Below, piece after piece: positions 28,338 through 36,819 of a stretch of 64,000 nucleotides of DNA. The stretch is from Rubrivivax benzoatilyticus JA2 = ATCC BAA-35 (GTDB lineage: Bacteria; Pseudomonadota; Gammaproteobacteria; Burkholderiales; Burkholderiaceae_C), in NCBI RefSeq assembly GCF_000190375.1, contig NZ_AEWG01000061.1:1-64000 (forward strand), in the 5' to 3' direction. Made by a program: the position numbers and the translations under genes. The notes beneath the pieces are model-generated. The model had not been told where the DNA came from. It saw only the letters and a list, made by a program, of their open reading frames with translations, and searched no databases. How positions within the stretch are numbered: position 1 is the first letter of the stretch; every line of letters starts with the position of its first letter.

Positions 28338-31300
28338 ATGACCACCCACGACGCTCCGCTGTCCGTCGCCATCTTCGCCACCAACGACCCCAGAAACTAC
28401 TCCGGCGGGCGCTACCTATCGCTCGTGATGGCCTATGCACTGGCGTCGGTCGGCTGCCGGGTGACGGTGTACACCGACCACCTGCCGTCCTTCGACGCCG
28501 ATCTCGCGCCGCTGGCGCCTGGCCAGGTGAGGTTCGTGATCACGCCCGACTTCCGCGCCGGCGTGGAGGCCGCGCCGCTGGACTGGGTCGTGCTGGTCCC
28601 CACCGGCATCTTCCTGCCGGACTTTTATGACGCGGTGACCGACCACGCGGCCGCCTGCGGCGCGCGTCTGGCGCTGGTGAACTTCGAGTCGGCCAACTGG
28701 TACAACGCGGTGTCGCCTCACCCGCGCGACGCGCGGCTGTGGGACGCCTGGCGCCGCAGCGCGCTGGACGGCGCCCTGGTGCTGTCGATCGCGCGCGAGG
28801 GTGACCTCCACGCCCGCGACTTCTACATCCCCACGCAGGCCGCTATCCGGCTCGACGTCTGGCAGCCGCCGATCAACTCGCCGCTGGCGGAGCGCTTCGA
28901 CGGCCGTCCACGGCGCCCGCTGGTCGTCAGCTTCGTGCGCCCCAGCGACCCGCACAAGGGGGGGCTGGACCTGCTGGCCCTGCCGCCGGCGCTGCTGGCC
29001 GGCCACGAGCTGGCCCTGGTGGCGGGGCGCGACATCGACCCGGCCTTCCTGGCGTCGGTGCAGAAGCACTTCGCGGCCGCCGCGGGCTGCCGCATCACCG
29101 TGCACACCCGGATCAGCGATGAGGCCAAGCTGCAGCTGCTGTCCGAGGCCCGGCTGCTGGTCTTCCCGTCCTACTTCGAGGGCTACGGCTACCCTCCGAT
29201 CGAGGCACTGTACTGCGGCACACCCGCGGTCTGCTACGACCTCCCGGTGCTGCGCGAGACCGTCGGCGGCGTCGCCCGCCTGGTGCCGGTGGGCGACAAC
29301 GCGGCGCTGGCCGAGGCCGTGGCTGCGGTACTGGCACGGCCGGCCGACCCCGCCGCCCTGCGTGAAGGGGTGCGGCGGCTGGCGCACTTCGGCACCCGCG
29401 CCCTCGCGCTGCACGACCTGCTGCTGCGCCACCGGGACGGCGTTCCCGTCCGGCGGCCTCGCGCCTTCGCCGCCACCATCGGCCCCTTTGCCGGCACGCG
29501 CCCGCGGGCCGCGGAAACGCAGGACCGGCCGCCGCTGCCGCCCCTCCCGTTCCACCTGATCGACGCGCGCGAGCAGTCCGGCGGTGGCCTGCTGGTCACG
29601 GCGCGGGGCTCGGCCCTGCAGATGCCTGACCGCGTGCAGGTCCAGGCCGGCGACCGGTGCTGGGCCGCGGCCGTGGTGGCGGAAGAACTGCCCGTGCCCC
29701 ACGGCGCGGCCTACCGGGTGCATCTGGCGGTGCCGGCGGACATCGCCGCCGACGCCGAGCTCACCATCACGTCGTGGCAGGGTGTGCAGCAGGTGGCCGA
29801 GGCGTGGTTCCGGCTACGTCCCCCCTTGCCGCCGGCCGGCCAACCAGCGCCCGCGGGCGGTCTGATCGCCGAGCAGCAAGTGGGCGGCCAGGTCTACTTG
29901 CATGCCTGGTGCCTGGCATCGGAGCCGGTGGAGCAGGTCGTGGCGATCCACGGAGGCAGCGTGCTGGCCTCCGCCACGGTGTCGGAACAGCGCCCGGAGC
30001 TAGCCGAGGCCCGTCCCGAATCGGCCGGTCGCGCCACCGGGTTCGCGATGGCGCTGCCGCTGGCCGAGCTCCCCCGTGGTGGGATCGACCTGCTGCTGCT
30101 GGGCCAAGGCCGAACGCTGGGCGTGCTGGCGGCCTGGCCGCACGGCACCCCCGCTGGCGGCAGGCGGGGCACGTTCCGCAGCGCGCCCTCGGCGGAACCG
30201 GTGGCCGTCTGGCAGCCGGAAGACCTGAGCAACGCGCACTGGCGGCGCGGCATCTCGCTGTTCGGCGATCCGCGTGAACCATCGGTGCTGACCACGGCCG
30301 CCCCGGCGGCGGGCGAACTTTCGGTCGGCACGCCGCTGCGGTTCGCCAGCGGCACGGTGGCGCGGGTGGTCCGCGTCCAGAAGAAGGGTCACCTCTGGAA
30401 CGTGGACGTCGACACCCTGCTGCAGCCCGACGCCGATGGGTTCCCCGCGATGGTCGAGGCCCTCCCCAGGGCCGCCGTGCCCGACGACGCCGCACTCGCG
30501 TTCGCGGCGGACGAGGACGCCGACGGCGCGTGGCTGAACGGCGTGGGCGCGGCGCCCGGCGACGGCAGCCGCACGAGGGTCCGGCTGGCTTCCGTTGGGG
30601 CCGCGGCCGCAGCCCTGGTGCCGGGCGCCGTGCTGCACTTCGCCGACGCCGGACCGTGCACGGCGCTCGAGGTGCAGGAGACGGACGGCGCGCTCGTGGT
30701 GTGGCTGGATGCGACGGTCGGCCCGGTCCGGGACGGGGCGCCGAACCCGGTGCGCCTGATCCGCCTGCCGCAACCCGGGGACCGCTGCCTGCGCATCGTG
30801 CCGGCAGCCGGCGCCGAGGGCGGCATCGTCGGCACGGCGCCGCGGCGGGCCCAGGTGCTGCTCGAGCCCAGCGAGGCCCTGGTGCCGGGCGCAGTGCTGC
30901 AGTTCGCGGCGGCCGGGAGGCTGCCGGTGCTGGCCGTCGAGCCCGCAGGCGCAGCGTTGAACGTTACGGTGGGCGGGACGCTGGACCCCGCACTCGACGG
31001 TGCGCCGCGTCGCGTGCACCTGCTCGGGCCCACGCACGACCTGCGGGCCGTGCGCCGGCAGCCGGCCATCCCGGTGCCGGACTTCAAGGCGCCCGACCCC
31101 TACCACCGGGCCCTGGCCGCACGCTGCGATCCGGGCCGCGTGACCGAGGCGCCGCCCACGGCAGCGGCGCCGCCGCGGCGCCCACGCGTGCTCTTCCTGA
31201 CGCTCGTGCCGCCGGCGCCCGCCAACCAGGGCAATCGAGTCGTCACGCGGAACCTCATCCGGCATCTGGTAGACCTCGGCTACGACGTCGACGTGGTGAT

Positions 31301-33383
31301 GCAGGGCTGGATCGACGTGCCGGCCTTTGTCGACGAGTTCGGTGACCGCGCACGGCTGTACCACTGCGCGTCGCCGCAGTGGGAGGCGACCGACGAGGTC
31401 CGTGCTCGGCAACGGGCGCGCCAGGACCTCGTCCCGGCCCTGACCGACCTGCACGCCCGGCTCGCCGAGTCGGTCGACGAGTTCCACCCCTTCTTCATCG
31501 TGCGCGACGAGACGGTGGATCTCGCGCGTGCGCTGCTGGCCAGCGCCCGCTACGACTCGATCGTGTGCAACTACCTGCACATGGCACGGGTGGTGAAGGA
31601 GCTGGAGGACGAGTTCGACCTGCCCAAGGTCTGCGTCGTGACCCACGATGCGTTGTCGAACCTCACGCGGCGCCTCGGCCACACGGCGCTGGACACGACT
31701 TACCGAGCCTGTTCGCCCGCCGTCGAGCGCGAGGCGCTCAATGCGGTGCCGGGCGGCGTAGCGGTGGCCATCTCCGCCGAGGAACAAGCCTACTTCCGCG
31801 ACATCGGCGTGCACCTGCCGGTGCTGCTGTGCGAGTACGACGCGGCGGGCGAGTTCGAGCACGGCACGGTCGACGACACCGCCTTCGAGGCCCGCACGCT
31901 GATCTACTCAGCCAGCGCAAACCCCCTCAATCGGGCCGCCCTGGGCTGGTTCCTGGACGAGTGCTGGGCCGACATCCTCGAGCGCGTGCCCGAGGCCCGC
32001 CTGGTCGTGACCGGCCCGATCTGCGACGTGCTGCCGGCACACCTCCCGGGGGTCACGCTAGCCGGCAACGTCGAGCGCGACGCGCTGCTGGGCCTGATGC
32101 GCCGCTCCAGCATCGCCATCAACCCCTGCGTGGCGGGTACCGGCCTGAAGATCAAGACCGTCGAGGCGGCCTGCCTCGGCCTGCCGGGCGTGTGCCTGCC
32201 GGCGGCCGTGGACGGGCTGGCGGACGTGGCGCCGCACTTCGCCGTGACGGCCACCGACGCGGCCGGCTTCGTCACCGGCTGCGTGGCGCTGCTCACCGAT
32301 GCCCGCCGGTGGCAGGCCCTGCACCAGGGTGGCCTCTCGATGGCCCGCGAACGCTTCTCCCATGAACGCGTGTACCGCGAGGTCGACGCGGCCATGGGCT
32401 GGCGGCGCCAGCCCGACGTCGGCGGCATCGACGAGACGCCACTGGACGGCGTGCCGGCCGGATCGGCGCAGGCCAGGCTGATGGCCGACCCGGGCTCCCT
32501 GTTCGCGCTGCGCCGCGACCGCCCGGAAGACGCGGACGTCCGGATGGCGCTCGCGCGCCAGTTGGCCGCGGCCGGCGAACCGCAGCTGGCCCACGCGCTC
32601 ACGGCCGGCGTGGCCGCGGCATCGCCGCGCTCGCCAGAGCGTGTGGCGTTCGCGGCGCGCACGGCCATCGACGCCGGCCAGGCCTGGCCGGCCTTGGTGC
32701 ACGCCGCACATCTGGTGGCCGGTCCCAACGGCGTGCGCGCCGACGGCTATGCGCTGATGGCCGAGGCGCTGCTGGCCCTGGACCGCCTGCCGCACGCGCG
32801 GGATGCCGCGCTGCAGGCCCTGGCCATCGCCCCCGCCCGCCCGTCCCTCCACGGGCTGCTGCAGCGCATCGCCGAACGGCTGGCCGACCCCACGCTCGAG
32901 GCCTGGGCGCTGCGCTGCGCCGCGCCGCCTCTGCGGCTGGGAGAAGCGGTGTCGGTGGGCCAGGGCAGCCCCGGACGTTGCCGCCTCGGGACCGGCTGGT
33001 CGGCCCCCGAGGCCTGGGGCGCCTGGACCGAGGGCGCCACGGCCGCGCTGGTGCTCGAGCTGGAGACGCCGGTAACAGGCGACCTCTGGATCACGCTGCA
33101 GGCCCACGCCTTCACGCCTATGGTCAGGCCCCGGTGTCGCGTGATGGCCAGCGTGCTGGGCCATCTGCTCGCCGAGATCGAGTTCGAGCCCTCGATGACG
33201 GACCACGCCTGGTCGTTCCGGTGCCCGCGCGCCCTGGCTGCGGCCGGCCGCGTGCTGAAGATCCACCTCGACCTACCGGACGCGATGAGCCCCTCCGAGT
33301 TGGGCCTGAGCCCCGACCCACGCCTGCTGGGGCTGGCCCTGCACAGCCTGCGGGTGGACACGGCCCAGGAGGCGGCGCCGTGA
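28338..33383 (+). CDS. Giant multidomain protein with two GT4 glycosyltransferase domains, beta-repeats and a TPR-like region
   Basis: 1681 residues from the ATG at 28338. Domain 1 (about 1-375) is a GT4 enzyme ending in the donor motif FPSYFEGYGYPPIEALYCG. A beta-rich stretch (about 400-620) follows. Then come three internal repeats starting near residues 661, 760 and 848, each opening with a GxxLxFA core (VGTPLRFAS, PGAVLHFAD, PGAVLQFAA). Domain 2 (about 948-1360) is a second GT4 enzyme with PANQGNRVVTRNLIRHL and NPCVAGTGLKIKTVEAACLG. An alanine-rich helical, TPR-like part (1380-1530) and a final beta domain close the protein. It likely adds two sugars processively. Its stop overlaps the next gene as GTGA. 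Confidence 0.88.
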   Translation: MTTHDAPLSVAIFATNDPRNYSGGRYLSLVMAYALASVGCRVTVYTDHLPSFDADLAPLAPGQVRFVITPDFRAGVEAAPLDWVVLVPTGIFLPDFYDAVTDHAAACGARLALVNFESANWYNAVSPHPRDARLWDAWRRSALDGALVLSIAREGDLHARDFYIPTQAAIRLDVWQPPINSPLAERFDGRPRRPLVVSFVRPSDPHKGGLDLLALPPALLAGHELALVAGRDIDPAFLASVQKHFAAAAGCRITVHTRISDEAKLQLLSEARLLVFPSYFEGYGYPPIEALYCGTPAVCYDLPVLRETVGGVARLVPVGDNAALAEAVAAVLARPADPAALREGVRRLAHFGTRALALHDLLLRHRDGVPVRRPRAFAATIGPFAGTRPRAAETQDRPPLPPLPFHLIDAREQSGGGLLVTARGSALQMPDRVQVQAGDRCWAAAVVAEELPVPHGAAYRVHLAVPADIAADAELTITSWQGVQQVAEAWFRLRPPLPPAGQPAPAGGLIAEQQVGGQVYLHAWCLASEPVEQVVAIHGGSVLASATVSEQRPELAEARPESAGRATGFAMALPLAELPRGGIDLLLLGQGRTLGVLAAWPHGTPAGGRRGTFRSAPSAEPVAVWQPEDLSNAHWRRGISLFGDPREPSVLTTAAPAAGELSVGTPLRFASGTVARVVRVQKKGHLWNVDVDTLLQPDADGFPAMVEALPRAAVPDDAALAFAADEDADGAWLNGVGAAPGDGSRTRVRLASVGAAAAALVPGAVLHFADAGPCTALEVQETDGALVVWLDATVGPVRDGAPNPVRLIRLPQPGDRCLRIVPAAGAEGGIVGTAPRRAQVLLEPSEALVPGAVLQFAAAGRLPVLAVEPAGAALNVTVGGTLDPALDGAPRRVHLLGPTHDLRAVRRQPAIPVPDFKAPDPYHRALAARCDPGRVTEAPPTAAAPPRRPRVLFLTLVPPAPANQGNRVVTRNLIRHLVDLGYDVDVVMQGWIDVPAFVDEFGDRARLYHCASPQWEATDEVRARQRARQDLVPALTDLHARLAESVDEFHPFFIVRDETVDLARALLASARYDSIVCNYLHMARVVKELEDEFDLPKVCVVTHDALSNLTRRLGHTALDTTYRACSPAVEREALNAVPGGVAVAISAEEQAYFRDIGVHLPVLLCEYDAAGEFEHGTVDDTAFEARTLIYSASANPLNRAALGWFLDECWADILERVPEARLVVTGPICDVLPAHLPGVTLAGNVERDALLGLMRRSSIAINPCVAGTGLKIKTVEAACLGLPGVCLPAAVDGLADVAPHFAVTATDAAGFVTGCVALLTDARRWQALHQGGLSMARERFSHERVYREVDAAMGWRRQPDVGGIDETPLDGVPAGSAQARLMADPGSLFALRRDRPEDADVRMALARQLAAAGEPQLAHALTAGVAAASPRSPERVAFAARTAIDAGQAWPALVHAAHLVAGPNGVRADGYALMAEALLALDRLPHARDAALQALAIAPARPSLHGLLQRIAERLADPTLEAWALRCAAPPLRLGEAVSVGQGSPGRCRLGTGWSAPEAWGAWTEGATAALVLELETPVTGDLWITLQAHAFTPMVRPRCRVMASVLGHLLAEIEFEPSMTDHAWSFRCPRALAAAGRVLKIHLDLPDAMSPSELGLSPDPRLLGLALHSLRVDTAQEAAP

Positions 33384-34177
33384 GGCCGGCACTGCAGGAC
33401 CTGGCCGCGCGACTCGCCCGCGCCGAGGTCGAAGGCACGCAGGTGCCGGCCGAGCTGCCGGGCGCGGGCCAACTCACCGGGCTGGCCGACGCGGAGCAGG
33501 TGCAGGACGCGGTGCTGGGCGCCCTCGGCATGGTGGCCGCGTCGTTCAAGCTGGGCGCCAGCACCTATGGCGCGCAGCGTGCCCTGGGCCTGCCCCGCGC
33601 CTTCCTCGCGCCGCTGCCGGCATACCGCAGCCTGCAGGGGCCCTCCAAGCTGCCCTGGTCGGCGCTGCGCCAGCACGGAGTCGAGTGCGAACTGGCGGCC
33701 GCACTGCGCCCGCCGACGCCGGCGGAACGCGCGCTGCTGCGCGAGGCCCCCTCGCCCGCCAGCCTCCGGCTGGCCGAGAGCCTGGTGCAGTCCTGCCACT
33801 CGGCCATCGAGATCCCGCAGACCCGATTCCGTGCGCTGGGCGCCGCCGGCCCGCTGGCGCTGGTGGCGGACAACGGCGCCGCGGGCTGGACCATCGTCGG
33901 CGCCGCCGGCGACCCGGGCCTGCTCCAGAAGCCGTGCATCGGGCGGCTTCACGTGGACGGCACCCTGGTGGCCGAGGGCGACGACCGTGCCTTCGCGATG
34001 GACCCGCTGCGCCTGCTCCAGCAGTTCCTGCACCAGGCCGAGGCGCGTGGCCTGCTGCCGGAGCACGCCACCACGGTGCTGCTGGGCAGCGTGACCCCGT
34101 ACCATGCCCTGCCGGGACCGTGCCGGGTGCAGGCCCGGTTCGAAGGTCTGCCCGGCGTCGAACTGGATTTCTGCTGA
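33380..34177 (+). CDS. 2-keto-4-pentenoate hydratase/FAH-fold enzyme (MhpD-like) inside the polysaccharide locus
   Basis: 265-residue protein from a GTG overlapping the previous stop. Line by line it follows the MhpD/HpcG hydratase-decarboxylase family: Lys57 in SFKLGASTYGAQRALGL, the metal-binding ExE pair Glu102/Glu104 in HGVECELAAAL, Glu144 in SAIEIPQTRF, VADNGAAGWTIVG, and the C-terminal TTVLLGS and PGPCRVQARFEGL region. The family normally hydrates 2-keto-4-enoic acids in aromatic catabolism; nothing catabolic is nearby. Conserved ligands suggest an active enzyme on a 2-keto acid, here between a giant glycosyltransferase and a 2-hydroxyacid dehydrogenase. The role is unknown. Confidence 0.8.
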   Translation: MRPALQDLAARLARAEVEGTQVPAELPGAGQLTGLADAEQVQDAVLGALGMVAASFKLGASTYGAQRALGLPRAFLAPLPAYRSLQGPSKLPWSALRQHGVECELAAALRPPTPAERALLREAPSPASLRLAESLVQSCHSAIEIPQTRFRALGAAGPLALVADNGAAGWTIVGAAGDPGLLQKPCIGRLHVDGTLVAEGDDRAFAMDPLRLLQQFLHQAEARGLLPEHATTVLLGSVTPYHALPGPCRVQARFEGLPGVELDFC

Positions 34178-34209
34178 ACCGCCACCACCGCCTTCCGCCC
34201 CTGATCACC

Positions 34210-35181
34210 ATGCCGCCTCGTCACGTCGCCGTCCTGTCGCGCTCTTTCTCGGCCCACCCCCAGCTGCGCAGCGAACTGCTGGCCCGATGCCCCGGGGCAC
34301 GCTTCAACGACAGTGGCCGCACCCTGGCCGGCGACGATCTGGTGCGGTTCCTGGCCGGAGCCGACGCGGCCGTGGTGGCGCTGGAGAAGCTGGACGCGCC
34401 GACCCTAGCGCGCCTGCCCGACCTGCAAACCATCGGCAAGTACGGCGTCGGCCTGGACAACGTGGACCTGGCCGCCTGCCAGCGGCAAGGCATCCGGGTC
34501 GGCTGGACCGGTGGTGTCAACCGGCGCTCGGTGGCAGAGCTGACGATCGCGTTCATGATCGACGCGCTGCGCCACGTGGTGCGGAGCAACCGCGAGATCC
34601 TGGCCGGTCAGTTCCGGCAGATCCAGGGCCGGCAGCTCTCGGGGCGCACCGTCGGCGTGGTCGGCTGCGGCCACGTCGGCAAGGAGGTCGTGCGCCTGCT
34701 GCGCGCCTTCGATTGCCGCGTGCTCGTGCACGACCTGGCGCCCGATCCGGCCTTCTGCGCTGAGACCGGCGCCGAGCCCAGCGCGCTCGATCCACTGCTG
34801 GCCGCGAGCGACGTCGTCACCCTGCACCTGCCGCTGACCCCCGCCACGCGGCTGCTGTTCGACGGCACGCGCCTGGCCCGCATGCGGCCCGGCGCGGTGC
34901 TGGTCAACACAGCGCGCGGTGGCATCGTCGACGAGCCGGCGCTGGCGGTGGCGCTGGCCGAAGGCCGGCTGGGCGCTGCCGCGTTCGACGTCTTCCTGCC
35001 CGAGCCGCCGGTGGACCGCAGCCTGGTCGACCTGCCCAACTTCATCGCCACCGGCCACATCGGCGGCAGCTCGGCCGAGGCGGTGCTGGCGATGGGAAGG
35101 GCGGCGATCGAGGGGCTGTTCAACGCCGTGGATGCGCTGGATCACCTGCCGCCCTACCTGCGGGACGAACAAGCGACCTGA
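34210..35181 (+). CDS. D-isomer-specific 2-hydroxyacid dehydrogenase (phosphoglycerate dehydrogenase-like)
   Basis: 323-residue NAD-dependent dehydrogenase from the ATG at 34210. Asp/Gly nucleotide-binding site GVVGCGHVGKEVVRLL (about 149-164), catalytic Arg236 in VNTARGGIVDE, Glu265 in VFLPEPP and His283 in TGHIGGSS are all present, and KYGVGLDNVD marks the substrate side. It lacks the regulatory domain of long SerA proteins, so serine synthesis is not implied. It lies between a 2-keto-acid hydratase-like gene and methyltransferase/cytidylyltransferase genes, suggesting reduction or oxidation of a keto/hydroxy acid for the polysaccharide. Confidence 0.9.
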   Translation: MPPRHVAVLSRSFSAHPQLRSELLARCPGARFNDSGRTLAGDDLVRFLAGADAAVVALEKLDAPTLARLPDLQTIGKYGVGLDNVDLAACQRQGIRVGWTGGVNRRSVAELTIAFMIDALRHVVRSNREILAGQFRQIQGRQLSGRTVGVVGCGHVGKEVVRLLRAFDCRVLVHDLAPDPAFCAETGAEPSALDPLLAASDVVTLHLPLTPATRLLFDGTRLARMRPGAVLVNTARGGIVDEPALAVALAEGRLGAAAFDVFLPEPPVDRSLVDLPNFIATGHIGGSSAEAVLAMGRAAIEGLFNAVDALDHLPPYLRDEQAT

Positions 35182-35207
35182 CGCCACGCCTCAACGGAGA
35201 GATCCAC

Positions 35208-36044
35208 ATGCAACTGGACCGTACCGACACCAACCCCGCCCGCTCTCGCGCCTATGCCGAGTTGCTGGCCACGCTCGGCGTTTCTGGTGCCGCCGAGATG
35301 TACGAGGTCCTGACGGAGCGGCTGTACGCGGCGTGGCTGCGCCCCGGCGATGTCGCGATCGATGCGGGTGCCAATGTCGGGCGGCACGCGATTGGCATGG
35401 CGCAGGCGGTCGGTCAGGGCGGCACGGTACACGCGTTCGAGCCGTCGCCAACCGTGCTGCCGATGCTCTACGCGCGGCTGCAGAAGGCTGGCGTCAATGA
35501 TCGCGTCACGGTGCATGAACTCGCGCTCGGGCGGGCACCGGGCTCGGCGCGGTTTCATGTCCTCCATGGCGCACTGGGCATGAGTGGCCTTCAGTTGCGC
35601 GAACTCGCGCCCGATCTCCAGGCACGGGTGAACATCGAAGAGGTGGAGGTCCACGTGGAGACCCTGGACAGCCTGTTCGGACACGGACTCCCTGCCCGCT
35701 TCGTAAAGCTCGACCTGGAAGGCGGTGAACTGGACGCGATGCGCGGTGGCACGGACCTGCTGCGCGCCAACAGGCCCCTGGTGGTGTTCGAAAACGGACG
35801 CGGCCACAGCGCCAAGGACTACGGTTACGACATGGACGACTTCTTCGGGTTCTTCGAGTCGATTTCCTATCGCGTGCTCGATGGAGTGGGTTTCCCGTTC
35901 ACGGCCGCGCAATGGAGTCTGGGCAGCGTACCCTGGCAGTTCGTCGCGCTGCCGGATGGCGACGCCAACATGCTGGACTGCGCCACGGCCGTCATCGCCG
36001 AGGTGCTCGCGCAACATGGACTCCGAACCTCGGACCAGACCTGA
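35208..36044 (+). CDS. FkbM-family methyltransferase
   Basis: 278-residue SAM-dependent O-methyltransferase of the FkbM type. Motif I is AIDAGANVGRHAIGMA, followed by VHAFEPSP, which binds the SAM ribose. The C-terminal family motif is RFVKLDLEGGELDAMRGG. A GGAGAG ribosome site precedes the ATG. It is a paralogue of the gene at 38425 and of the decayed copy at 39248; they share the VGRHAI and LLR segments. It probably methylates a sugar hydroxyl of the polymer. Confidence 0.9.
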   Translation: MQLDRTDTNPARSRAYAELLATLGVSGAAEMYEVLTERLYAAWLRPGDVAIDAGANVGRHAIGMAQAVGQGGTVHAFEPSPTVLPMLYARLQKAGVNDRVTVHELALGRAPGSARFHVLHGALGMSGLQLRELAPDLQARVNIEEVEVHVETLDSLFGHGLPARFVKLDLEGGELDAMRGGTDLLRANRPLVVFENGRGHSAKDYGYDMDDFFGFFESISYRVLDGVGFPFTAAQWSLGSVPWQFVALPDGDANMLDCATAVIAEVLAQHGLRTSDQT

Positions 36045-36135
36045 ACTGAGCGCGGGCTGATTTGGGAACGTCAGCCAACTCGACCCCCTGTCAGCCGAGG
36101 GGATGCGTCATCCACCGCCATTGCCGGAGCCGTCC

Positions 36136-36819
36136 ATGAGCCACATTGCGATGATCCCCGCCCGCATGGGCAGCCAGCGCCTGCCGAAGAAGAACCTGGC
36201 CCTGCTCGACGGTGTGCCGCTGATCGTGCACGCCATCCGCAAGTGCCACGCGGCCGGGCTGTTCGACGAGGTCTGGGTCAATTCCGAGCACCCCGACTTC
36301 GGCCCGATCGCCGAGGCAGAGGGCGCCCGCTTCCACCGCCGCCCGGAGCATCTGGGCGACAACAACGCCACCTCCGAGCAGTTCGTGGCCGAGTTCCTCG
36401 AGACCCACCCCTGCGAGGTGGTGTACCAGGTGCACTCGATCGCCCCGTTGCTGACGGCCGACGAGCTGCGCGGCTTCGTCGCCGAGATGCGCAGCGGGCG
36501 CCACGACGCGCTGATGAGCGTGGTGGAGGAGAACCTGGAGTGCGTCTTCCGGGGCGAACCCGTCAACTTCACCTTCTCCGAGAAGACCAACAGCCAGGAC
36601 CTGACGCCAGTGCAACGCATCGTCTGGGCCGTGACCGCCTGGCGGCGCGACCGCTACCTGGAAGCGGTGCGCACCGGCGCCTGCGCCACCTACGCCGGCC
36701 GCATCGGCTACTACCCGGTGGGGCGGATGGCCGGGCACGTGATCAAGACGCAGGAGGATCTCGACCTCGCCGCCGCGGTGCAGGCGGCGCGGCGCAGCCG
36801 CGGCGGGGCCTCGTCATGA
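36136..36819 (+). CDS. CMP-sugar cytidylyltransferase (NeuA/KdsB-like)
   Basis: 227-residue nucleotidyltransferase from the ATG at 36136. The CTP-binding loop IPARMGSQRLPKKNLALLDG is the acylneuraminate-type cytidylyltransferase signature. VNSEHPDFGPIAEAEGARFHRRP and VYQVHSIAPLLTADEL continue the fold. No NeuB-type synthase and no KDO genes lie nearby, so the sugar activated is not evident. An Arg-rich tail ends the protein. Its TGA overlaps the start of the secreted beta-helix gene (ATGA). Confidence 0.88.
   Translation: MSHIAMIPARMGSQRLPKKNLALLDGVPLIVHAIRKCHAAGLFDEVWVNSEHPDFGPIAEAEGARFHRRPEHLGDNNATSEQFVAEFLETHPCEVVYQVHSIAPLLTADELRGFVAEMRSGRHDALMSVVEENLECVFRGEPVNFTFSEKTNSQDLTPVQRIVWAVTAWRRDRYLEAVRTGACATYAGRIGYYPVGRMAGHVIKTQEDLDLAAAVQAARRSRGGASS

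Noticed and set aside
25697-28384. 895-codon open frame on the minus strand over the GT4/DUF115 gene
   Set aside because: Composition rich in Arg, Gly, His and Val with no domain; it mirrors a well-supported plus-strand protein and is a product of high GC.
34210-35181. Serine-biosynthesis SerA assignment for the 2-hydroxyacid dehydrogenase
   Set aside because: It lacks the C-terminal regulatory domain and has no serC/serB neighbour; the catalytic triad is shared by many 2-hydroxyacid dehydrogenases.
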